Assembly: GCA_026874595.1 (NCBI GenBank)
Contig: CM049319.1
Span: 1,745,501-1,809,500, forward strand
Length of the DNA stretch: 64,000 nt
Reading direction: 5' to 3'
Source: Sipunculus nudus
Taxonomy: Eukaryota; Annelida; Sipuncula; Golfingiida; Sipunculidae
The notes beneath the pieces were generated by a model, which saw nothing but the letters and a program-made list of their open reading frames with translations, was not told the origin of the DNA and ran no database searches. Below are positions 1 to 12,200 of this stretch, in pieces. Positions within the stretch are counted from its first letter, which is position 1. The number at the start of each line of letters is the position of its first letter. The position numbers and the translations under genes are program-made.

Positions 1-1687
1 CTCTGTACATTCCTTGGTGATAGTTTCTCAGTTTACCAACAGTTGGTGCCAGCTATACAGATTACAATACAAAGTATATTTTAACTGATATTATTATAAC
101 TACTAACAACAGATTGCACTTACAGACTTATGAAAAACATCAAAATAGCTGGTCTGCACTCATTTGATAATGACATTATTGTATAATAATAAGCTTTTTC
201 TTCAAAAATAATTTCACATTTATATAATCCCAACAAGAACAAAATTACACGACTAAATTAAAATAATTCAAATATATACATCCTGATTCATGTATTGCTG
301 ATAAAAATATTAAATTGCAACCACAGACTGTGCAGCAAAATGTGATATTTTATAAAGAGATTCCTAGTCGGATAAAACATGCACACAATATACAAACTGG
401 ATAAAACATTAAAACCCTCAGCAATCACTCTGTATAATCATCTTTATGGTCACGTTGGACATGTAATGTCATGATTTCCTGACCTCACAGTTACACATCT
501 TTCACACTTATTGGTTTCATGATTGTGATTCTAAGTAATGATTCCACAATGTTTCACACATTCACATGGACAGGAGGTCCATTTGGACACTACCACGAAA
601 CATCACACACAATATTATAACTGACACTCATACTCACTGGTCAAGTGAATTTGGAGCCAATGCCAAAATGTTTTGGAGTATACCGGTATATATGGCAATG
701 CACAAAATATTGCCTTCTCTGCTACTTAATTATAACATAATTTGTGGAAGTACTACAGTGCCTTACAGCATCTGTGTGTATCCATGTACTTATGTCAAGG
801 CAGTGGCCCAGTATTTTATTGAAAATTACATTATTTAATTGGTAGTTCTATATTTATATACAGCAAACACTACCTTGTGGCCCTCTTCACTCATAACGTC
901 TAAAATTATCTATGTACAATTGGAAACCTAACTTGCACTCACAATGGATGGACAACTGATAACAAATTGAGCTCAGTGATAAATTATTAATCATTTACAT
1001 TAAGTGATATCTCATTCATACTTTACAGTCAGGCATATATGTATATCACACCAAGCAATCACACTCACAGCTGTCAATCATCTCTTTGGCTCCACCTTAT
1101 ATTTAAATCTTACCTGCAATGCCAACCATTAAGCCCTGAGCATGTTTCTCTATCATATCCACATTTTCTGTCTCATGTCTACCTATGAAAATACCTTGAA
1201 TTATGCATTATGTTGTGATATAAAATAGAATTACACTCTGTATTATCCAAGTTAACAGTGAAAGGACTACCCTAATAAATAGTCAAGATGGTAGATTATA
1301 ACCCATGCTCTAATAATGTTTGCCTTTTTGAACAAATTTACTCAATGAGCATTCCAATAAACGCACAATGTACAGGATGTTCTTGTGTAATTTTTACACA
1401 TTTTAACATTTTGAGTAATGTAACCATAAAGGACACCACAGTACTCAGTCATTCAAACACATATCACATGTCAGTTATTTTGCCTTATATACAGGCATTT
1501 GTGCAAAACAGCAAAATGTACACACAAAACACTATCAGAGAAACATCATTTTGTATAAACATTGCTTGCAATTAATTAAAACAAGAATAAAGTTTCACTC
1601 TTGACAGTCAGCAAATAAAGAAATACTCATAACTGAAGGTAAAGTAAATTCAATTACATACAGTATTACATAATATGTGTTTGTATG

Positions 1688-1724
<37 letters not shown>

Positions 1725-2338
1725 AACAAATTCAGTTGATTTCCACATAAAGAAATCATGAGTCAAATGTCATGCCAGCATAGCATTTTAATTATTTACA
1801 GAAATTATTCCCACAATGCACTGCAAAGGGTACACAATATTAACCCTGTCAAGACTGGCCAGATATAGGTAGTTCTTACTTAGATTAATCTAGCTTTCTG
1901 AGGAAAGGGGGAGGGGTGCATCTTACAGCCACACAAGCTTGACAGGTCTATCCCAACAGAAAACCAACCAGGGAAGGAGCCATATAATCAGAGCTGGTCT
2001 TATTTTATGTAAATACAGATTTTAATATGTTAAAATGGATATGATAATACACTGAATGAATTCACATGACTAGTAATCTCAAAGCAAAACACATGAAAAG
2101 ACACCAGCAAAGTAATGGTGTCCATGTACCAATCAAGAAAAGGCTATACAGATGTATGATCAGATGTACGATCAGATGTACGATCGGTATAGAAACAGTT
2201 TATTTTGTCTGTTGTAAAACTAACCTCTTGAGTATTACATATCTGAAGGTATTACATCACAGGTACAATAGAAGCCAATTCACTCTTATTTGTAAGGAAA
2301 CCCAGCAAATACATTAAACCTCATATACTGCAATTACA
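1..2338 (-). other. 3'UTR and downstream flank of the THSD7-like gene
   Basis: AT-rich sequence with no convincing open frame on either strand. It holds a compound (TA)n(CA)n microsatellite at about 1686-1723 and a short triple repeat of a 12-base CAGATGTACGAT unit at about 2150-2186. How much of it is transcribed as 3'UTR cannot be read from the sequence. Confidence 0.5.
2199..2204 (-). promoter_or_regulatory. Possible polyadenylation signal of the THSD7-like gene
   Basis: Read on the minus strand this is AATAAA, 135 bases after the stop codon. It is the first canonical hexamer downstream of the stop. AT-rich DNA produces such hexamers by chance, so it is only a candidate. Confidence 0.35.
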
Positions 2339-3215
2339 CTACATCCCGTACCCCTCTAGCTCAGCAACAAGATCATCACAATACTCCATTAGTTGTTGGT
2401 TTTTTATTCTGTGCTGTGTAGCTGGGGAGTCCATGCCTGACCTTTGACCCTCGTCCTCTGGCATAACTAGACCACTGTCTGACGGTGAGCTAGCTCCGCT
2501 AGAGCGGTCGTGTTGTCTACAATAGTCTATTACAGGCGGTAGAGGGCGCCCTTTTGGGGGCGGTGGTAGATTCTCGTACATTATTTTAGGAGGTTGTCCT
2601 TTAATAAATCTGGTTAATGAATCTTCACTATCGCGACCACTGTCGCTGGATGCCGCTGAGCCAGCACCTGTAGAGCCAGCTGCATTACCGTCTTTAGTTT
2701 CGGATTTTGAAATATCCTGCATGGAGTCTGGTTTAAATGTACTCATGCGGGGTCGCTCCGACCTTGACACTGACCTTCCACGAATACCCTCTGGGAGAGG
2801 TTCAATTTGATCAATCCCAGAATGCCTGCTTCCACCCTCATCAGGCGAGAACATCGGGATATAATCCTGGTCATCGTACGTTGACGATCTAGTTGGAACA
2901 CTCAAGTTTGAATTTGTTTTACCGAAAACTTCATCATCATGAAACTCTATCATTTTTCCTTGGGAATATGGCACCACAGATGGAGACTGGCTATTTTTGC
3001 GTAAACTGTCATATTCCCCCCAGCTGGGCATAGGGGCGGGATTAAGGGGTGAGCTACTGCCTGATGACATTCTGCTCCTACGACCGTTACTGATGTTTCT
3101 CGGTGGCGGAGCAGCGCTGGCATTCTTGTCCAGCGAGTCGTAAGCGTGGATAACGGTCAGTTTTGGAATTCCTTGTTTCTCTTTAGGTACTTTCATGGAC
3201 TTTCTTCTCTTCCAT
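2339..3215 (-). CDS. THSD7A: THSD7-like last exon: 292-residue cytoplasmic tail and stop codon
   Basis: 877 nt, acceptor catttcag, ending with the TAG at 2339-2341. The tail is rich in Ser, Pro, Asp and Arg, with no domain I recognise, and is likely disordered. Seen along it (tail residue numbers): stop-transfer RWKRRK (1-6); KLTVIHAYD (19-27), which matches the end of vertebrate THSD7A; YDSL (26-29) and again YDSL (69-72), both followed by a charged residue and KN; YDDQDYIPMF (114-123); DSGRDS (192-197), a DSGxxS phosphodegron-type motif; YENLPPPPKGRPLPP (214-228), combining a YxxL/YxN site with proline-rich SH3 and EVH1-type motifs; and a C-terminal helix-like ...ELEGYGM with no classic PDZ ligand. 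The tail is about ten times longer than I recall for human THSD7A (see findings). Confidence 0.88.
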
Positions 3216-6200
3216 CTGAAATGAACAACGTTACACATCAAAGAAAAGGAAAAATCAGCAGAGATTGAACTGTTTTTAACAAGTTCCAGCATGGTATTGT
3301 TTCACCTGATACAAGTTTGATTAAAACATGTCAAAATGAACACCCATCCCTGTTTAATTGCATAAAAGCAAATTATTTCATTTGCAAAGTTATGGCTAGA
3401 ATAAGGAAACATATCCTTGCAAATAAACATTAAAACAATATCTCTCATAGTAAAAGGAAATGATTTAATTTTTTTTATTTCAAAGAGTTTTTCAAGGTAT
3501 ATTACAAACAGACAGTCACAAGCAAGACACAATACAGGCAAAAGCAGTTGGTAAAGAACAACCCTATATATGTGCTCCCTGAACAAAGTTTCTAAATATC
3601 ACTCAAAACTTAGTAGAAACCTTCACAGCATTATATATAAACTTTACGGTTTATAAACTTCTGCCATTGGCAACAGACTGTTGGCAGGCAGAGGAATAAA
3701 CAAAAAGACACCCACACACACATACACATGGACCCAAAAACATAATAGTCACCTTGATCTTCAAGGCCTACTGTATCCCATTGAGGATTCAATGAAATAG
3801 AAAATATTAACATTAAATGATGCAGAAGGACAGTGGGTATGTGATCAGTAATTACTCTATCTTGGCTAAACCAGAAATCCTTTACACTTAGGTACATGTA
3901 ATTAACTCACAGGGAGCACATTTTTTATCAGCTATACATAACATAAGGTTAGTATTTTGTTTGAGACAATTTTTCATATCCCACTTTTGTCCATGATTCT
4001 TGTCTGGGCCAGTCTTTTAGTATTTTTTGCATAATTTTTGCATGTTCATTTTCACATGGTATTTTATCAGCCATTTTCAGTATGCAACTTAAGCCTGAGG
4101 CATCTTTGCATGAGCCATTTTTGTCCATGATATCTTTCCATAATGTTGTTTTGCCTTTATTGTTGCATTGTCTGAGTACCATTTCTGTCAATGTCCTCAT
4201 TTTGTCCATTACATTGTTTGTGTGCAAATCATGTCCATCATGCATACTTATTTCATGTGCTTTTTTGTCCATCATATTGTTTGAGTGCTATTTTTGTCGA
4301 TCATTGTTTGAGTGCTATTTTTGTCCATCATATTGTTGAGTGCTATTTTTGGCCATCATATTGTTAGTATGCTATTTTTGGCCATCATATTGTTTGTATG
4401 CTATTTTTGTCCATCATATTGTTTGTATGCTATTTTTGTTCATCATATTGTTTGTATGCTATTTTTGGCCATCATATTGTTTGTATGCTATTTTTGTCCA
4501 TCATATTGTTTGTATGCTTTTTTTGGCCATCATATTGTTTGTATGCTATTTTTGGCCATCATATTGTTTGTATGCTATTTTTGTCCATCATATTGTTTGT
4601 GTGCTATTTTTGTCCATGATACTACTTTTTTGTGCTATTTTTGTATTGTGATCTTTTGTTAGAGTCCAAGTTTAGTAACAGGGCATGTAGATCAGGTGTG
4701 ATACTCACCTAAACAGAAGCAGCGTGACAAGTAGACTTATTATGAGCAGACCACACAAACACCCCAGCAAGATGAACAGCAGCTGAACGTTTGACGCTGT
4801 AATCAGAAACCAGTCATTACAGAGGATACCTGGTAATTAATGATACTCATGGATACCTTAACACAGAACTCATTTAGAAGTTCCAAGAAGATAATATAGA
4901 ATACAATTTTCCTTTGTAGCATAACTTCCAATTAGAATTACCACTACAAGATCTATATAACAGGACATAAACCTTATTCCTTTAGCTAAATTACAGAACT
5001 CGAGTCAGTCAAAACAAATAAAGTGATGAGAGTGAATATGCGGACAGAACCAGCAGTATTACTTTTTCAAAACAAAAGACACCAAGCTCCATTCCGCCAC
5101 CCCACTCCACCTGAAGATTTATGATATTTATTTCAGCTTCATAAATCAAGCTTCTAGCAGGCTGCTGAAGAAATGGATTTTATAGTACTCAGGACAAAAA
5201 TACAGGAGTTCTATAAGTATTCTAAGCCAGGAATATATGGAAGATACAGGAGTTTTCACTGGAAAATTGTGTTTTCCTCCATTACTTTCCAGGAACTTCA
5301 ATCAAGGTAAGGTATTTACCATTAATTTTCCTTCAGGTAAATTACACATTGTTCTCATTTTGTTTGGGAGCCTGGCTGCCTGTGATTAGGGGGACAAGTG
5401 GATTAGGATATTGAAATGGACAACAGGTACTGACAAAATAAAACAAAACAAAAGCTTACATACCACTGAGAGGCAAAGCTGTATCATCACCTGGGCAGAA
5501 TGCACCTTAAACCACAACACAAAGCCAACATCAACCACTAACACAACAGATAAGCAATAGGTGTCATCAACCAGAGATGAGGGTTTTTTTTTTCATTTTT
5601 TTTTTAATCTTATGAATTGGCAACAATAATTTTAAGCAGGGGACATCTGCTTTCTCTCATGACTTTTACATTTTTCACTTTCTGTTTTCAGAGCATATTT
5701 TCATCCTTATTCAATACTGCATAAAAGCAGGGAAAATTTACTAGTAGCTGCTGCCACCTATCAGCAATCAAGAACACTAATCCTAGGAAAGAGGATTTTA
5801 CTGTGTTACTAGGATAACATGAAAAAATGATTTTTCTTCCACTTATTATTTAGCTTTATCAAACCAAAGTATTTTAAAAAGGAAAAATGTGAGTTTATTA
5901 TGTAATCACATAAAAGAAATTTGGAATATTACAGCAGTTCAAGTCATTCATCTGTCCTCATCAATAGTGATGTATTCATACATAAAATTATATTTGTCTT
6001 TAAAAGCACATATACACCATAATATGAGAGATTCTCATGAAAATGATAAGCAATTGGCTATCACACAACATATTTTGGATGACTTCATAAATTTAGCAGT
6101 TAACAAATATATACGTCTACAGACTCAGGGTGTGTGCTGTCAAAATCTGGAAATAACTGAAAAACATCTAACACCACAGGCCCACACTCCTGATTTATGT

Positions 6201-9200
6201 GACATCTGACAGACATGTATACATACAGCTTAGAATCTCACCTCTCGTTGGTATATCTCTGGTACCTCGACAGACACAGGTATGTGTGTCAATGTCACAC
6301 ACCGTATTGTTGAAGAGACAGTGGCTGTCACGCTCACAGCCATGGTCAGGAAGACATGTTAGGCCATCACCTGAAAACATCATCATCATCATTACTACTA
6401 CTAATGCCATCATCACCTGACATATCATCATCATTATAACTATAACTTCCACTATCATTTACATCACCATAATCATTACTGCTACATCTGCTGCTGCTAT
6501 CATCATCATCATCATCATCATCACTTATAACATCAACTAAAATATCATCATCATTATAACTACAACTACCAGCATTATTTACATCATCATACTCATTTCT
6601 GCTTCTTCCACTGTTATCATCAACATCACCATAATAAAACATATTATCTTCATCATACAGTCATTTTATCGTGATCATCTCTTCAACCACCAGTTTTCAT
6701 TGCCATCACATAAACAAAATTGCTGTTATTGTAATGACTGCAGATCATTTCCTAGATAGGAAGTAAAATCTCCACCAGATTAAGGTTAATTTAGATATAC
6801 TGGAGAGCTGACATTTCCAAAAAATAAACTTGCCCTACTTTCTGATAAATTTTTCATCAGTGGATTTACTACATCTTAATGTACAACCTATAAACTAAAA
6901 ACAATAAACGACATGAGTTTGAGAAAGGAAACTATACTTACCGGAGAAGCCAGTGTTACAGACACATTTGCCGTTCTGACAGCTGGCGTCCAGCGAGCAG
7001 GGATCCCGACATGCACGGTAAGCCCTCGGCCTCTCATCTAATGTACATCCACTGCTGGCCTGGCTACCATCTACATCAATTATGTTAATCATGTATTATC
7101 TTTATAATAAATTAAGCAAATCTCAATCACCACGTTCACAAAATATGCAAATTGTAATTACTGCCTGCATTACACATGCCAATATAAAATTATAACAATC
7201 TGTATAAATTATGAAAATCATAATTATAATACCTGCATGGATTATACATATTGTGACTGATTTTTCAAATCAAATGGGGGATTATTTTACATAATTTCGG
7301 TTTAACATTAACAAGACATTAGATATACAACAGTTTCACTTTAATGCAATTAAATTTCTATTCAAATGGTATGTAAATCATTTTTATAAAAAATTCCTCC
7401 CGATACCCTTATATACCTTAATTTCCACCTACCCCCACACACACTGGCACAGAAGTACATGGTATATCTTTTGAACTTTTTATGACAGTGCAACTCTCTT
7501 GATGTATCATCCCTACAGAACATTCTTCAACTGTTGTGAAAATTCTTCAATATTTATATCATCCCTTAAAATATCTGTCAACCATAAAATAATTTAACAA
7601 CAGTCATCAGACTAACCTTTTCCGACACAGCCCACTTTTCTTCTACCATGGCTGTTCCAGTCAGAGGCCTTCCACATGAACACCGGGCAGATCTGTTTGT
7701 CTGGGCTGCAGTGTCTGTATGAGAAAAATTAAAACATTTAATTTCCAAAGCTGTAAACATGAATCATCAAAATTATACAGAGGGTACCATTAAATTTTAC
7801 CAGCCTATTACTGGATACTCTCCATCAAATTAAATGTCTTTGAACAAACTCATTTCAGCATTCAATATAACAAGGGACAAATTCCTTCAAATCCATAATC
7901 TGAATTAAGAAAAGAGAGTCATGTGAAATAATTAATATAATATACAAAATATATTTGGCTCTATGCACATATTTATTATTCTGGGTTTGACCTTGACCTT
8001 CTTCTATGACCTTGAGACAAAGTGATTTACATGATTTGGACCATCTGATGAGGACATCTGCTTCCAATGGTTGCTTCCTGTAAGACCACACGAGCTCGTA
8101 CACGGAATCCTGATTCTCTTGGTGCTGTACAGTTTGTAAAACACGGTCCAAAGCTGCTCCATTCTGATACCTACAACACAAATAATTTTGTATAACAAAC
8201 TACAGCTTGTGATCCTGGTCCTGTGATAAAGAGGCATAACTGATGCTCCACATTTTGTAGCATTGGAAGAATTCTCAAGACATCATGTCAAAAGTTTAAA
8301 TGATTTATCTAAAGGGGGACTTTTTGCCATGGTCTTAACTGACTGAAAGAAATTTGCACACTGTCACTTTAGTTTATGTTAATTAGCAATAAACCCTGAC
8401 TATAACGACTTACCACACAGTCCCCGGGACAGGGTATACCACAGGGTTTCATCGTGGCCAGGTCCAGCAGGTCTCGGTCAACCAGGGTCAGCTTACTCCA
8501 CGGCATCATCGCTTTTTCTTCTGGAAAATAAACGTACTGATGAAAAGCATGTAATGAAAATAATGAGATATCTGAAGATATTTCCAGGCGAATTCAAAAT
8601 TATTATATTGCCATGTTTTGCTGTACATTTAGCTGTCCATAACATGCAACTGTATAATATTCAATTAATTATTTAACAGAATTGTAAATTGCTTGCAAGT
8701 TTCAACTAATCCAGCTTCAAATGGTATACATCAACTTGAAGAAATATGCTTTAACTTTACAAATGAGACCAAATAAGTTCAGATCTTTTATGTTTACAGT
8801 CATATTTTATTAAGTCAAATTAAAAAGGAGCAGTGGACATTGCAAAACATGGAAACATCTGTAGCCAGACAAAAGACTGTTATACAAGGTAATATTTACT
8901 AAATTCTACTGATTTTGGTTCAATTGAGTACATTACTTGTGGACTTTTAGAGTGCAGACTTTTCAGTAACATTTTATTTCTGTGGCAGATAAAGAGGCTT
9001 TCATTACTATTCCTTCAAGATGTATTATTATATAACATCCCTTACCATCTGTCAGACAGTGTCTGTCCTCCATCACTTTGCCGTCACTTCTGATACACAT
9101 GACTTTACGCTGCTGGACACCGACACCGCAGCCAGACCGAGCCATGCTGCACTCGCCCCACGGACCTTTGTGCCACACGTATTTGTAACATGGCTGTGAT

Positions 9201-12200
9201 GGACATGTTGTGTTCTACAATACAAATATACTATATTACATACCTCATTAAAACATAACTGATTGATCTTGAAATACATTTAAAATCATCATCAAAGCAT
9301 TACCAAGATAAATTTTTTTAAGTTCTGAAAAAACATGGAATATTTATATATATATATATAAATACTTAAATGTATATATCATATTTATCATTTATATTAA
9401 ATATTCCAGCATAATCTAGCTATATATTTTGTCTTCTGAAACAACACATAATACTTTTATATTATATAAATACTGAACTATATTATATCATATGAAAGAC
9501 TAATATTAGATTTATTCCAAACACAGAATCATTTATGAGTAATTCATTTTTACCTGGAACTAGTGAATAAATACAATGCAATCAGATAGCTAAGTTTGAC
9601 TGAAAATGTATTATTTCCAATTGAATTCATATCAAAACATATAAAATATTTTACCTGAATGATTAGAAGAATAGAAATCACAAGCATGTAAAAATATAAT
9701 TAAATAATGATTTAATAAATGGTTAAACAATGACATAAGCTCACCTGTTTGTTCAAGTCAGAAGTGGGACATTTTCGGCCATATTTGTTGCCAATGGATT
9801 TGATTGACCTTGACCTATATTTGTGTGCCTTTGGCCCACATATTGAGGAGCAGCTTGACCAGTGATTAAACTCGTCCATCTGACAGTCCACTGGACACTT
9901 GATCTCACAAGCTCTGGTTTCTGTGGCATTTTCTACGCTACAGTACTCGAGTTCCACAAGAACTCCATCACTCCTACGACAGTTGATGGGTTTAAACATC
10001 AAACCTGATATAAAGGAAAAACAGAAAACTGTAATTATAAGGATCAAGTGGCCATGACGCTTAGCTGAACTTGAAAATTCAAAGAGTATATTTTAAGATG
10101 TATTTGAAATATAATTAACAACAAATATTTATTATTCTGAGGGGTACTTCTGAGCCCCAAAGCTTGGAGAATATGGGTAAGAGAGAGCTAATTTCAGGTT
10201 TCCACAGAGATATATTCACCTCCTTTGATGTCAAGTTAGAAAATATCAGGTCCAGCGGTTAGGAACTGTGCCATGTTAACATTTGACAGTTTCATTGCAG
10301 GTCTAAAAAAACACCCAATAAACAAAAAAAAAAAAACAAAAAAAAATTAAAAAAAAAAAATGGAAAAAAATACAGGTGGCACCACCAGTCTGCAGGTGAT
10401 AGAACACCCCATGATCAATGTTCATGCACATAATCCAGATGATCAATGCAGAAGTTATTCAGACACTTGAGCTTTTGTATCAAAATTTTGATTATTATGG
10501 GGGGGGGGTACTTCACAGCCCAATAGCTCAAAGAATATTGGAAACAGAGACCTTATTTCTGGTTTCCAAGATGATTATTCATGGGCCTTCCAAAATGATG
10601 ACTTACAGTCAGCTGAGCTAAAAATGTTAAAATTTCATATGGTCTAAAAGCACAGAAATTAAGATAATAAAATAAATTCTGCATAGAAATTCTCATTACA
10701 GTATAAAGAACAACTGCATATATTTGGTTAATTGTGCTCAGATTTGAAGGCATGGTTCCCAAGTTTACGGAGTACATAAATTTGCCATGGTCACAATGTA
10801 CAATGTGTGTGCAAAGTTTAAAATTTATGGTTAAATGACCATTTGCCATATCTAAATTGGAGGGAGTGCGAGATGAAAAGGGATCGATATACTGAAAGAA
10901 ATAAAATTGGACAAGTTTTCATTTTCCTGGAGAGTATATTTCTTATTTTACCTTTTCCACAGCCCTGATCTCCCTGAATAATACAGGAACTCCAATTGCC
11001 CTCCACCTTTTGGTATGTATGACATGGGCATGCTTGGGTCTCTTCAGTATTCTTACAGGCAAAACCTCTTGAGTTGAGGGGTTCCTGGAGAATTTTTCGA
11101 GTGCGCTTCTTGAAGCCAGTTTTTCCACCGATGCACTGGCATGGTGAAAAGTCTGTCCAAGAACTCATACGACAATCCACTATGAAAGAAAAAGAAACAG
11201 AAATATTTGTAATGAATATTAGCTATTATCATAAAAAATTTCATATTTTCATGTTTTCCTAAGCATGAAGCTTATATAGCCTCTGCCAAGGAGGTTATGT
11301 TTTCCCAAGTATATTTTTCTCTTTGAAGAATTACATAAACTGATTGTGACCCTAGCTACTCTTTAGACGTGGCCACGGCAACAGCCAGGAAGGTCATGGA
11401 TAAAGGAACTGATCCAGTAAGGCTGTTTTGCCGGCAAAGTTAATATGTACATGCTACTCATGTATGACTGCACATATGACTATTATTTATTTATGGAGAA
11501 CCATATCATCATTTTTGCACTCGCAGCCTTCAGTAGTCCTGTTTATTAGTGCCTGTTTACCTTTATTGTCATATTGTGGCATTTAATATTTCCATTGTTG
11601 TTACTGTCACATATGTTATCTTTTTTGAACACTGACTGTGTGTATGGTCACCTGTAATGCTGAAATTATCCAATGTGTCAGATAACGGAAGAACTTGCCT
11701 AGATGTTAACTTACTCAACACTTTGAAAGCTAACAAAGATATAATTTATTATCTTGAAATCGGCATGCAGTTTTATCACTAATTACTAATTAGGTCATGG
11801 GAACCAAGTTTAAAATCACATATAGAACGTATATAACCCCTGCAAATCAATGTGACCTGATGACACTGAGAAAGTATCTAGCTCTAACAGTTCCAGAGCT
11901 CTCTCTGCTAATGAACAGACCAACTTGACAAAACATGACTACCAAAGCTAAATATGACCAATAGTCCATTAAAACTCACATGCACACGGGACATCACACC
12001 CTGTGCGTTCTGCTGGCTTCGGGTTTCGTTTAAGGCACTCCCCTTCCAGTTCGTGACCAGCCGGGCAGTAAACATTACGAACCATCAATCCCGGGCCACA
12101 GATCAGCTCATGGTTTGGTATACATTCACTCCACTGTTGGTAAATATGTATACAATTTTATTAATATGTTTTTTTAAATATCACATAAACTCTAATATCC

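Noticed and set aside
3216-3292. Extension of the last exon's frame to the ATG at 3290-3292 as a separate intracellular protein
   Set aside because: A good acceptor (catttcag) at 3216 joins the membrane exon in phase, and the extra 25 residues look like intron. A short intracellular isoform from an internal promoter remains possible but unsupported.
4312-4662. Hydrophobic 'membrane protein' frames
   Set aside because: Generated by the 29-bp minisatellite; all frames look alike.
6367-6642. Asp-rich acidic frame
   Set aside because: Translation of a GAT trinucleotide repeat in an intron.
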